From: Tetraselmis striata
Taxonomy: Eukaryota > Chlorophyta > Chlorodendrophyceae > Chlorodendrales > Chlorodendraceae
DNA: 64,000 bases
Assembly (NCBI GenBank): GCA_006384855.1
Contig: VCJN01000207.1
Span: forward strand, 207,596 to 271,595
Direction: 5' to 3'
How positions within the stretch are numbered: position 1 is the stretch's first letter; the number at the start of each line of letters is the position of its first letter. The notes under the pieces were generated by a model that worked only from the letters and a program-made list of their open reading frames with translations, ran no database searches and was not told where the DNA came from. Of this stretch, positions 45,102 to 56,429 are shown piece by piece. The translations under genes were made by a program, and so were the position numbers.

Positions 45102-45877
45102 TCACTTGGGTGTGGTACCTAGGCTTGTGTCCGACATGGGCGAAAAGCTTGCCTGGTGGAAGAAGTTGGTCACTGCCTGTAGCGACCACGGATCCTGAGC
45201 CTCCGCCGCATCCCAGTGCGCCGGTAGTGGGGTGAGAGGGTTTCCGCTGGCTACACGCAGGTCAGATGTATCGGTGCCGGCGTGTGCGCAATGTGATGCC
45301 ACACTATCCAGCAGGTGGACGGGTGTTGCCATGCCGCATGGAACTTGTAGACCGGCTGGTAGATTGTAGGGAATCTGGCTCCGTGAAGCGATGATGGCGG
45401 GGTGGGCGGTGGCGTTTGACTGAACGGGCAGCTGCAACATGATACAAGCCGCACCGGTGTCAGGGTGATGTTGAATACACGAACAACTCATGACTTCATT
45501 TCAAAAAAAAAACCCTGAGCTCCATACTCCGACGCGAGCACTCGCCTGGATGTTACGGCTCTTCTCATCTGCTGCCAGGGTGTGGTCAGGTATAGCCACT
45601 GTGGCACTGGTGATGATGGGGGGGCACTCTTGCGGGGCCGGCACGGTAGCTGGGACCCGCGCCAGCTTCCTCTGAAGCGCACAGCATGCGCACAATAAAC
45701 CCAATTGACGCAAACAAGTTGCAAACAAGACAGTGTCTGAAGTAGCATGGGTAGGTCATTTATTGATGGCAGCATCGGCCAGGCGTGGCACTGAAGAAGA
45801 TCACGGTGGCCGGATCACTCATTTAGCAAGACGATTGATGAACCAAATGGGTAGAATAGAGATAAGAGATATGATTC

Positions 45878-45925
<48 letters not shown>

Positions 45926-48153
45926 CAAATGTCGAGACAGACACTAGGTGGCGAAAGGGCATTGATTTCTGCAGTTAACAAAAATGAAGCCTGCTTAAAC
46001 ACGATGCACACGCAGACGCACACATCTAAAGGTGAGACTGGAACACAAGCACCCACGAGCGGGTGGCGGGGGCGACCTCGCTCATCAGAGATGTCACTGC
46101 CGTCCGCGAGGGAGTCCACCAGGTCTTGATACTCAGATATGGCTGCACCAGCCACAAAGCGCATCAACCGAGATAAATGACAGAGAAACCCATCAGCACT
46201 CAGGCACACCCACGTGGGCAGTTCATCCACAGGTAGGAGCAGCGCAGGTAACAGAGGTCCACACAGTGCTGAAGGTGCAAAGCAAGGTTTAAACTCCATC
46301 CATCGTTGGTGCCTACCGAAGTTGGTGACTGCCGACACGCCTTGCTGCTTTATTGCTTCGCGGTCGTATGCCTGTGCAGCTGCAAATCGCGGGCGCAATG
46401 GCATTAGGCATCGGTCCCTGGTGCGCACTGGTTCAGTTTAAATGTACCAAATACTGCTCTCCCATAGTATTGTGAAGTGAAATACGGCGGGTGCATCGTT
46501 GCGGCAGTTGGCACGCAATATATGTAAAACTATAGAGAAGTGTGTGTCTAGAAGGTTGTAAGTCTGCACATGGTTCTGTGAAAAATGTTCTCTGCAGCAA
46601 GCAACACATTTTGCTACTAGGAGGACACGGTGAAGCAGCGTACCTTCTATCTCCGTGTCGAAGAGCCCGAGATATCTGTTGCATCACAAACCATCCATTG
46701 TTCAGGGCGCTGGCGGTGATCAATGTAGCATCAGTTCCAATGGCATGATGATGCCGTAAATGTACGAGTATCATATTTCTTCAGCTTGTCCTAAAGTTGT
46801 GGTCGATGGTGCGGTGACAGCACAACTTACTTGTACTGCTTGCCAATGAGTTTTCCAAGCCGCGCTTCCCATCGCCCCTTCTGATGTCTGCTAACACCCC
46901 TGTAGTTGGGAGGAAGCATGGGTCAATATCGATGATGATGCATATATCATGGGGGCGGGGGATCGAGGCTAAGACAGCCGGGATCCCGACTACAAATGTG
47001 GTTTTGCAGCATGTGCACCTGAACTGTGATGTTCCCCTGGCTGTCTTGGCCTTGCTTTCTCTTCTCAACGACATAATTAGCTCCTCCTTTGTAATCTACG
47101 GGGCGATGCAGTTGCTGTGTCACTTTCTTTCCATGAATGCCAATAACTGAAGGAAGCTCAGACAGACTAAAGATCAGCAAACCAGGCCGCCATTGATCTC
47201 ACAATTTCTTGCAGGCATTGTACAAGTAAGAGTAAAGGGCAGGCGACCGGCGCATTGACTTTGCCCCCGCAACTCAAATTGTCGAATTGCACGCACCTCG
47301 TCAACATGCTTGAGCTCCTCTTCGTAGTTCTGTATCGAATAGTTTGTGTTTGCTTGCTCGCCCCGGCACTTGACGCAAGCTAGGTCGTAAGCCAGCGCTG
47401 CCTGCTCCTCTGCGTGGCACGATCTTGCTCAAGTAATGGCATGCCATTACCAGAAAGCAACACCCGCTAGAATGGATCACGAGGCTTTTTTTGTCGCTCG
47501 TCAATTTGTATCGGATCGCCACGCAAATCAGTGCCAATCTAGCACAGCCTTTTAAATGTGGCATCAGTACCTGTGTCGAAGCCCCCCAGATAAACCTGCG
47601 CGAGTAGGTGATGGACAAAATCATAGCCATTTTTCAGCAGCGAAATTTGCGCAATTATTTCCCGACAATCGCGAAATTGGACTCTGAAATTAGCGTCGGA
47701 TAATATACCAGAACTCTAATGATACCGCATCGACATGGCGTGTGGCAGAGGAGTCGTAAGCTAACGCAAAGATCAGCAACACAGACCTGTTTCCCTTGTT
47801 CCCATATGTGCGCCTCCCAGCGAGCCTGCCAACAGCGGCGGATATGGCAAGGCAGATTTAGCAATGTCGTTAATCCGGGTTAACACTATATCAGAGCCCT
47901 GTTTGGTGGGAGGTCCTACGCCGTGTGCAGCATGTGTGTGCTGTGAAGTGAATAAGGTATGTAGATGGATATGAACGCACGGCTGACAAGGCCTCATAGT
48001 ACCGTCCGACAGTGCAGTGTCACCCCTTTGTATGCGGAGGTAGAACGAGAAGCATTTCGGGCACCGGACGGGCGCTTCACTCGACTTCCCTCGTCCTCCA
48101 GCTGGTCAGCATGTGCCCGCTTCTTCCCGCTGCCGGGTTCCTTCACCTGCTTA
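45102..48153 (-). CDS. Double-AP2-domain transcription factor (AP2/ERF superfamily, AP2 class)
   Basis: Minus-strand exons: 48153-48003, 47825-47787, 47595-47571, 47409-47297, 47095-47019, 46899-46831, 46675-46644, 46379-46317 and 46142-~46077, all with GT-AG borders and matching phases. They assemble two AP2 domains. Domain 1: SAYKGVTLHCRT, ARWEAHIWEQGKQ, VYLGGFDT, EEQAALAYDLACVKCRGEQ. A linker reads ITKEELIMSLRRESKAKTAR. Domain 2: SQFRGVSRHQKGRWEARLG, KYLGLFDTEIE, AAQAYDREAIKQQGVSAVTN, EYQDLVDSLADG. Each AP2 domain (~60 aa) binds GC-rich DNA through its three-stranded sheet. Upstream is a basic KKR region, a likely nuclear signal. Probable last exons, about 45675-45535 (KLARVPATVPAPQE) and about 45475-45102 (LPAHWDAAEAQDPWSLQ), are low-complexity and less certain. 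The 5' start is not found. A TGTAA motif (minus, 44860-44864) lies ~240 nt after the stop. The gene converges on the hydroxylase, 436 bp between stop codons. Confidence 0.87.
45882..45921 (+). repeat. (AG)20 microsatellite
   Basis: About 40 bp of uninterrupted AG repeat. It lies in the inferred intron between the second AP2 domain and the C-terminal exons; on the gene's sense strand it is a CT tract. Confidence 0.9.
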
Positions 48154-48159
48154 CTGCAG

Positions 48160-49800
48160 GTCGAAGAGAAGCGGTTCGCGCAGCAACAGCTGTCAACTTT
48201 GATACGTGCAAGCTGTCAGTCTGTCGGCCTGTCGGCTAGAGGGTGGCGTCTAGGAAGTGTCAAAGGAACTGCCAACCTTCATCGTCTGCGACCACTGATA
48301 ATCTTTACACTGCACAGTGTTTCACTCTAAAAAGCCGCCAACAACAACTGACTGCAGAGGTAGAAACAAAGTTACATTCCATGACCTGTGAAGCAGTTTA
48401 TGGCGGTAGGGCTCACCCTTTAGAATGGCGCTTTCCGGCCATTTCGAGACAGCACTTCGCCGCAGCTCCGATGATCGGAGGCGCTATACCGCTATGCGAA
48501 GCTGGAGTGGAGCAATCACAGTCGGGTGAGGCTTACGAAAGCATTTTTAGGCTATGTTTGCCTGCTGTGGGAGGAACACAGTCGATGTGTGTGTTAACCT
48601 TTCATCTACTGATATGCTGAGGACAGTAGGGACGTTGGTTAGGAAGTGTCGCACCGATTTAGTATCACGACGCTTCGGCGTCGTGGGATGTACATATCGC
48701 CTCACCTCGCGGCACGGTGCTTGACTCGCACACCTTGCGCGACGAGTCCAGAAGCTGCGCGGCTCGTATTTCAAGGCTAGTGCAGCCCAGGCCATGGAGA
48801 AGCTTGGTGCCTACTCGAAATGAAAAGCAACTATCCAATAGCGACGACCATGGCGAATAGCTCCCGGGGAGACAGCGCGAAAGCAAGGAAAAAGCGAGCG
48901 CTGCCAACGGCGCGTCTCAACGTCTCAACCATACCTGTACTGGGTACCAGTGCACGGATGCGAATCCCGCATCGGGATCCGGGCCGCTTTTAGGCGGCTT
49001 GCTGTGTTGATCTTTTAACGCTGCTTTTAGCAGTAGGTGGACCTGTTACTGCCCTTTTTGCACTTCCGACCTCTAGCAAGTGCAAAAAGGATGCACTTGC
49101 GCGACCTCTAGCACTAGCGCTAATAGTGTGCGCTGAACAGTCGATGCGCCTCATATATCGCGTCGTCGTCCGACGCGCGCGCGTGCGACATAGCGCTACA
49201 GTACAGGTACCCTTATATTACTGATGTGTCGCGCGGGCACAGGTACCTGTACGATAACTCGTACCCGTACTCTAGTTGCCCCAAATCGACGCCGACTGTA
49301 GTACGATTCACGTACGAATAATGCATATTTAAAATTAACGATCATCGATGAGCTTCACGATGATGACTCCAGCGCGACTACAGATCGCGACTACCGGGTA
49401 TCCTTTCTAATATACAGGTACCTGTACCTGTAGACGACGGCGATGTGTACATCGGCGATATTCGATATGGTCGAACCCGATGCTCGATATGTACATGTGG
49501 CATATTATTTCTATATGAATGTAGATTTATCTGGCATGTCTATGTATGTATATGGTCGATATTATGGTCGACATATGCCCTGGCATGACGGGCTGGCGAC
49601 AATACCAAGGCGCGGCCCTCTGGCCAGTAGCACGATACTGTTGATTCTACGCATTATATCGGCATTTCTGAATCGTGTCATCTAGATCCGAATGAATCGG
49701 AATCGAATAGCGATTTATAGTATAATTGGGATCGCACGACGATCGGCGAAATGGGGGTTTTTTGAAGTATCATATCTCATTTCTAGAGTTAATATCGCCT
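48160..49800. other. Upstream of the AP2 gene; no further gene supported
   Basis: The first exon and promoter of the AP2 gene should lie here but cannot be identified. From 48950 the sequence has the GTACC/CGTAC-rich character of the transposon-flanking regions elsewhere. A short palindromic block, CACTTGC(GC)GACCTCTAGCA, repeats at 49070 and 49100. Nothing else was found. Confidence 0.35.
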
Positions 49801-49801
49801 C

Positions 49802-50777
49802 ACAGACTCTTAGGCATGTGGTCTTATGTACGTGTCCTGGCCTATAAGTCTCTGTCTAAGACTTGCTGACTCTTGGCCTCTGTTCCTATGACTCCAATAG
49901 AAGTACGTCTCACAGTGCCATCGGCCCTATTGGCCGGCACTACGCACGCGTGCGAGTTGCTTGGTTACTCGGCATGACAGAGGTGTATGTGTGTGTGGTC
50001 GATCGACGCGAAATACGTCAAGCACTCTTCACCCTGTGCCGCACGACATGCTTCTCGCGAATGGACTACGAGTGCTCGCGCGCGCGCATATGCGTACGCG
50101 TACGGTATCACGACACGACTCGACGACGACGCGCAGTACCGACTGCTCGCATATGTCAACAACCAAGCCAGTTCTGATCAGGCACGTTCGGTACGCTACT
50201 CGGTCGGTCGGTCGGTCGACAAGTCCAGGCAGTCGGTACGACGGGTTCACAGGAGGTAAAGCAATATCACTCGCAGCTCGACAGCAGTTGTACTGCCCTT
50301 GAAGGACAACAATAGACGAGGCACGTGCAGGTGTGATGTGCACATAGCCGAGGTGTTTGTGGTGTAGTAGCGTGGTTACAAGATGGGTGGGGATGAGACG
50401 TTTTGGAAAGCCAAAGAGTGGGCGGGCAGCGCGCCGACAGGATGCTAAAGCATCCCGCGGGCGCGCGAGCCGACTAAGCCCCTAGGCCTTCCCACGTGCT
50501 ATTGGTCTGCACGGGTGCCGTGGTTGGCGGCAGTTAGCCGTTGGTACGGGCCCTAGGTCTGTCGGTGGTTCTAGGTGTGAGAGCTGAGCGACATACACTT
50601 GGTCGATGCGCCATGGGTGACTGCTTGCTTGGACATAAGGCATACACATACAACGCAGTGACGCAAGTACTAAAATTGGTACCCATATGACAGGCGACGA
50701 GTATATACATATATATGCGTATATATATGCGTATGATACGCGCGTATGCGTACGCTGAAACGTTGTACGCTGTGACA
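49802..50777 (-). repeat. 3' LTR (976 bp)
   Basis: Matches 60443-61383 along its length. Differences include an insertion with (CGGT)4 near 50200-50220, which replaces a 65-bp block of the other LTR near 60852-60916, and an AT/GC dinucleotide expansion at 50700-50745. The shared outer border on the right is GTTGTACGCTGTGACA, so on the coding strand the LTR starts TGTCACAG. Confidence 0.85.
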
Positions 50778-50968
50778 ATTGTCGCGGGAAAAAGAGAAAT
50801 GGGATGGTGATGGTAAACTGTCGGCGCCGCACTGCATACTCCCCCCCACTCAACTCCACAGGTGTTGAGTCCAAGACGGAAGTGCGCGGCTGGCGACATG
50901 AAGAAAAGATGATGATGACTGATGATTTGAAGATGGCTTGTCGGGTGGCAGCATATTATGCTGCAGCG

Positions 50969-52784
50969 TCAGCGGCATAGTGGCGGCGCGCAATCCGGGC
51001 ATAGCCACTCCTCGCCATGATGTAACTCTGCCTTGGCGCACGCCACATGCCACATGGCTTGGCACTTGTCGCAGATGAGTCGTGGGGCTGCAATGTTGTC
51101 GCTGCCACACCCTTTGCATGCTGACATGCCGCGGCCGTACCGCGCCGGCACAAGGTTGGACAAGTGGCACGGCGCGCAGTTGTCCATGTGCACTTGAATC
51201 TCGTTGCCGTCGGATCCGGACAAACGCAGCCATCCGGACTCCAAGAACACGCATGATGGTGCGGGCGGTACGGACGTCCATGGTGTTGAGCGGGGGCTGC
51301 GCCACGAAGACGTAGCTGCCGATCTCGAAGCGGTGGCGCCGAGGTTGCACATCACCGCACCGAACCTTGCGGTAGCGCACCACATCGCGATGTTGAGCTT
51401 GCAACGCCCTCTCGAATGCCTTAGGCATGGCAGTCCTCAGCATATCAGCCCGCTGTGTGATGACTGCAATGTCGTTGTCCCTGTCGACCGGCTCCTCCAA
51501 CAGCGCGCGAACATGGTCCGGTGCCACATGATCACGGCCAAACAGAAGAAAGTACGGGATGTAGCCGGTTTTTGCTTGCTTGCTGACGCGATAGCCAAAC
51601 TCGATCACTGGCATCCACGAGGGCCAAGAGGCAGTGCCGAGGGTTGGCACAACTTTCCGAAGTGCCACCTTCACGACTTGAACGATGCGCTCGGCCATGC
51701 CATTGGCTTGGGGATGCCCTGGCGGAATGTCCACGGGCTGAATGCCATGGCGCTCCAACTGCTCGCGGAACGCGCCTTGGTATTCAGTGCCGTTGTCTGT
51801 GACGACCTCCACGGGTGCTCCATAACGGGCCAACACGCGCTCATGGAACGCCTTGGCAGTCGTAGACGCCTCGAGGTCGCGGACATGCACCAACTCGATC
51901 CACTTGTTGAAGTGCTCCACGATGACGATCACGTACTTGTGGCCCTCGCTGCTAGTCGGCAGCGGTCCGGCTGAGTCCACGCTGAAGCGATAGAAGAGCC
52001 CAAACAGTGGCATGGGCTTGAGACGATCGTGCTTCTGGTTGAACGACGCTTTGACGCGATCGCAGGCGCGGCACTGCTTGACCATGGCGCCGACGTCTTT
52101 GAGCATGCCCGGCCATACAAAGTGGCGGGCCAACACTTGGTAAGTGCGGTCCCGGCCAAGGTGGCCGATGCTGGCGTGTACTCGGCGAATCGCGTATGGT
52201 CGCTCTTCATGCTTGGGCACCTCACGGGCAGTGTCTCCAGTGTGCAGCCACACCTTGTCGTTGTGCCAGCGATACTTGGCGCAGCGGCGCACAAGCTGCT
52301 GCCACACCTCCACTGACACGTCGGCTGGCGTGGTTTCACCTCGCAGGTAAGAGATAGCCACGGGGCTGCTCCACACGTCCCGGGTAGGCCAATGAAGCTC
52401 CTGGCTAGCGTAGACACCTGCCGTGAAGGCCATTGCGATACACTGTGTTGCAAACGCTGCGTGTGCTGAGGGTAGCGCGGGCGTCCTTCCAAGGCACTTG
52501 CTGGGTGTGCAGCCACCAAACATAGCCGACGCATTTGCCATCGCGGCTGGCGACCTCCTCTGAGTGGCGATTGCAGTGGTGGTGCCGGCGGCGTCTGGGG
52601 TGGCCCTTACTGGCTCCGCTAGCATTGGACGCCGACTGAGCAAGTCCGGCACGGTGTTGTCCTTGCCCGGACGGTGCGTGATACTGAAGTCGTACTCCGC
52701 AAGGATGAGGCTCCACCTAGTAAGCTTGCCTCGCAGCCTCGCTGTCGTCCGCAGCCACTCCATGGCCTTGCAGTCAGTGATGAG
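50969..52784 (-). pseudogene. Gypsy RNase H C-terminus and integrase with PHD finger
   Basis: After an in-frame TAG (52785-52787) the frame resumes as LITDCKAMEWLRTTARLRGK and FSITHRPGKDNTVPDLLSRR, the end of RNase H. Integrase follows: an H-H-C-C zinc module (HASIGHLGRDRTY, CRACDRVK), and the D-D-E core (FSVDSAGPLP, VVTDNGTEYQG, GMAERIVQ). Near 51235 a 1-nt shift leads to a different frame whose C-terminus is a PHD finger: CKGCGSDN, LICDKCQAMWHVAC, EEWLCPDC (Cys4-His-Cys3), ending at 50969. Integrase inserts the cDNA; a C-terminal histone reader could steer insertion toward certain chromatin, as chromodomains do in chromoviruses. Confidence 0.8.
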
Positions 52785-54483
52785 CTAGAAGTGGTTGCCA
52801 TACATGTAGTAGCGGAAGCGTTGAACATCCCACACGACTGCGCCGACCTCTCCCTCGTAGCTAGACAGGTCTGCCTCCACTGGGGTGTTCATGCGCGACG
52901 CATAAGACACGGCATATTCCACGCCATTGTCGTCCACCTGCGAAAGGCACGCTCCTACTCCAGCTCGAGACCAATCGGTGTGCAGCACAAACGGGCGACG
53001 CCAATCAGGATGGCGCAGCACCGGCGCCGAAACCAGCATGGCCTTGATGGCGTCGAAGGATTGCTGCTCGGCTGCGCCCCATTTCCATGGCGCCACCTTC
53101 TTGGTCAAAGCTGACAAGGGTGCCTTCACAAGCGAGAAGCTCTCCAAGAAACGGCAGTAGTAGGTGGCCATCCCGAGGAAATGGCGCACATCACTGACAT
53201 TCTTCGGCGCCGGAAGAGAGTTGATGGCCTCCACCTTGTCAGCCATAGGCTCCACGCCTGCTCCGCTGACAATATGACCAAGAAAGGTCACTCGTGACAG
53301 TCCGAGACGTGTCTTGGGTGGAGAGACCTGCACTCCCCGGGCCTTGAGTCGATCAAACACAATGCGCACACTGCGCATGTGCTCTTGCTCATCGTCATGA
53401 CTGAAAATCAGTACATCGTCCGCGAAGGCGACTGCGAAGTCCAAACCCGCGAGCGCTTGATCCACAACGCGCTGCCATGCTGCCACGCAGTTCTTGTGTC
53501 CGAAGGGCATGCGTTTGAAGGTTAGCAGCCGACTGCCTGGATGGAATGCGAGGCGTTGCTGCGCTGACAATCCATCGGGTCCGGACGGCTTGTCCGACAC
53601 TCGGCGCTGATAAAACGGCCGCCTTCGTGCAATCAGTCGCGGTGAATCGTGAAGCTCCTTCCATGCGCGTCATGAGCTCGTCCGCAGTCGGACACGGGTA
53701 TTGATCGCGGATGGTACGCTCGTTGAGCCCACGATAGTCCACCGCATAGCGAAGATCAGTCCAGGCGCCATGCTCGTCCTTCTTCGGTGCCACGATGACC
53801 GGTGCAGCATAAGGGCTCTCGATCTCGCCCACGATGCCTGCCTTCTCCAACTTCTTGACCCAATCGTTAGCCCACTCTTGCTCTCGATGGGCAAGGTGAT
53901 ACTGGCGCTTGAAGACTGGGTTGTAGTCGACCAGCTGAAAGTCATAGGGCTCGGCGTCAACGGCACGCAAGTCGTCCAGACCCCACGCGTACCACTCCGG
54001 ATCTGAGTCCATCAGTGCTGCGAAGCCCTCCTTGTCCTTCCAGTCTACCGATATCGCCCAATGATGAGGCTGCTTGGAGTCCTTGGGGTCGATGAGCTTG
54101 CTCGTTACCTTCACCGTTAATGATTCCTTACCGAGGTGCTTCTCGTTGGCGTATGCGGCATAGCACTTCACGAGAGCTGCCTGGCTGCGTTGACTCCATC
54201 CGTCCGCTGCAGCTTTGTCGTCAACACCGTCCACATGTGATGTGGCCCACGCAGGACGCTCTTGAGCTCCACCAAAGACATCTGCCATCAGCCCAGCGCC
54301 AGCACGGGAACCGACGCCAGCGGCGACGAAGCACGCGGGGCCCAAAAGGGCTAGCCACACCAGAAGTGTCAACGCCGCGCTGACAGTCTTGCGTCCGGTA
54401 GCAGCTCTACCACGACGGGGTCTTGGTTTGGCAGCCTTGTGATCGCCGGCAACAACTCGGGCTGTGTGGTCAGCTGCCAACAC
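52785..54483 (-). pseudogene. Gypsy reverse transcriptase and RNase H (frameshifted)
   Basis: The first frame (54483-53600) includes ANDWVKKLEKAGIVGEIESP, YAAPVIVAPKKD, LRYAVDYRGLNERTI and FTATDCTKA. The second (53600-52785) has LTFKRMPFGHKNC, AVAFADDVLIFS with the catalytic Asp pair, TFLGHIVSGAGVEPM and the RNase H start VLHTDWSRAGVGACLSQ. These are standard Gypsy motifs. The frame change falls between the first catalytic Asp (TDCTKA) and the PFGHK motif near 53600. A hydrophobic stretch upstream (LTLLVWLALLGPACFVAAGV) belongs to the linker region. Confidence 0.85.
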
Positions 54484-54534
54484 TCGGCGCCGCGCCTTGG
54501 CGACCTCCCGCTCCGTCGCTCGAGTCGCTTGGCG

Positions 54535-56160
54535 CTACTCCTCCAGCCAACGGCGCCCCGCCTTGGTCACTCGCGCTGCCGTGCGTGGGTTGTCAGGAGG
54601 TTTCACCCTAGTGCCTTGCTTGAGGGTAGCCATGTTGATGGCATGCTCCATCTCTGCCTCCATGGCGGCAGCAGTTGAGCGGCGGAGCTCGTGCTGTGCG
54701 GCGCGCAACTCTTGCGTGTTGACCGAATGATCTTCAACTGCTACGCCGGCAGGGGCGTCCTCCTCAATCGTTGCTGCACAAACAGCTTGCAGCATATGTT
54801 GATGTTTGCGCTCATGCGCATAGGCGACGGCACACCGGTTCATGACCGACATCGATGTCGGCGCACAAACATTTCCGATGGCAATCTCCATCTCCTCCTT
54901 AGTAAAGCCTAGAGTCTGCCGGGTGTAGAAGCTAGCATGGTCTCTGTCGAGAAGGCACGCATCACGCATGACGGCTGATGACGGACGGTATTGCGGCGGG
55001 TCGATGCCGACAACCTCCACCATTCCTGAGCCGGGCGCCTCCCCAGGTCGGAGGCGCTGCATCCGCGTGTTGGGCGTGCTGACTGACTTTGGCGCATAAA
55101 TCATGCGCCGACCGGCAACGTTGAGCCCCCCAGCATTGTGCCTGGGCGTGTGGGCGTTGCCACTTGAGCGCGAAGCAGCCCACCGCTGCAACGCTCCACA
55201 ATCTGCGCGTAGGTCTCGCGCGGCGGCCGCTCAAACTCGTGTTGCACAGCCTAGTAGTAGTGCTGAGTGAAGGTATTGGTCCACCACAAAGCAGAGCGAA
55301 GAGAGGCGTCTCCACATTTGTGGGCATGATGCGCGTTGGGCTCGCCAAAGACACGGGCCATGAAGTCGATGAACTCTTGCACCTCAGTGCTGCGTCGGCT
55401 CGGCGCGGCCGGTATCACGTTCTCGATAACGTATCCATATTGCGCGGGAGCAGCCCAGTACTCCTCGACGCCTCGTGCCTTGGCAACCATGCAGTTGAGC
55501 TCGCTCATCGCCTCTGCCAACGGGACTATCACTCCAGTACGCGCACCACGTAGTCCATGCTGAGTGCGCATCGATGACACGTCCTGACATGGAGGCTCAA
55601 CGCGTAGCTCGTCCAGCTCCGGCAGGTGCCTCAGGATGGCTGGTGCTGTGATGTGCTCCACGTCATGCTCCAACTCGTCGCTAAGAGCGAAGCACTTCTC
55701 GAACGCATTGCGAGGAAGTTGCACGGGCCACCGCTGATGCATCCACTCAAGCTATCGCAACAGGCGCTGCCGATGAGCCACGCTCCGGAGCATACGATCC
55801 ACGATCTGTATCAGCTCATAGTGGTACCCGTCGACGAGGTTGGTGAACAACACCGACAACATGCCAGCGAACAAGAAGAGCCCTTGCTTGGCGCGTCCCT
55901 CCTTGGTCCGGTCGAGGTCGATGATGTAGGTCAGCTCCGGCGTCGAATGCGGCACGGCGCGCACGAGCGCCAACGCTCCAGTGTGTGGCCACTCAAGTGC
56001 AGCCGTTCGGCAGCTTGACGCTGCCTCCGGAGCTCCGTCTAGTCCGGTATATCGTCCTCATGTTCCTTCAATGGCATTGCAGTGCCATCCTCCAGCTTCT
56101 CATCGTCTGGTGAGCAGTCCGGCTCCTGCAGATTGTCGGCGCTGGGGCCCTCGCGCGCCC
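54535..56160 (-). pseudogene. Gypsy polyprotein linker between protease and RT
   Basis: Three frames (56160-55752, 55742-55251, 55191-54535), broken by shifts and stops, have protein-like composition (LDELRVEPPCQDVSSMRTQH, GVIVPLAEAMSELN, LRAAQHELRRSTAAAMEAEM). No domain is recognised. Such long spacers are unusual in Gypsy elements, where protease and RT are normally close. Confidence 0.5.
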
Positions 56161-56400
56161 GCGGCCATGCCCGGGACAGCTCGGGAGTCGGCGACTTGAC
56201 CCTTGAGACGAGTGGGCTTCGCCCAACATACCGCTCGCGGCCGCCAGATTTGACGCTGGCGGGGTGGGCTTGGGGAGGGGGGGGGTGCGATTACATGGTT
56301 GAATTCGCATGCGTGTCCTCCACGACCCCCACTTGGCGCAACGACCCCCGCTTGTGCACCCCGGGGATCGCGGCGACCGAGGCGGGGCACAACATGCGCC
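56160..56400 (+). mobile_element. Internal LINE fragment inside the Gypsy element
   Basis: The plus strand GGCGACTTGACCCTTGAGAC to GGCGACCGAGGCGGGGCAC matches 8195-8395 of LINE copy 3 closely, including the G-run and CDYMVEFACVSSTTPTW. It lacks both the 5' part and the 3' tail. It splits the acidic region of the Gypsy polyprotein, whose frame resumes on either side. Confidence 0.7.
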
Positions 56401-56429
56401 CGCGGCCAGTGATGCGCTATCAAGCGCTG

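Noticed and set aside
50777..50820. Polypurine tract next to the LTR
   Set aside because: The purine-rich stretch (GGGAAAAAGAGAAATGGGA) is on the plus strand, but the element is coded on the minus strand, so it has the wrong polarity for a primer.
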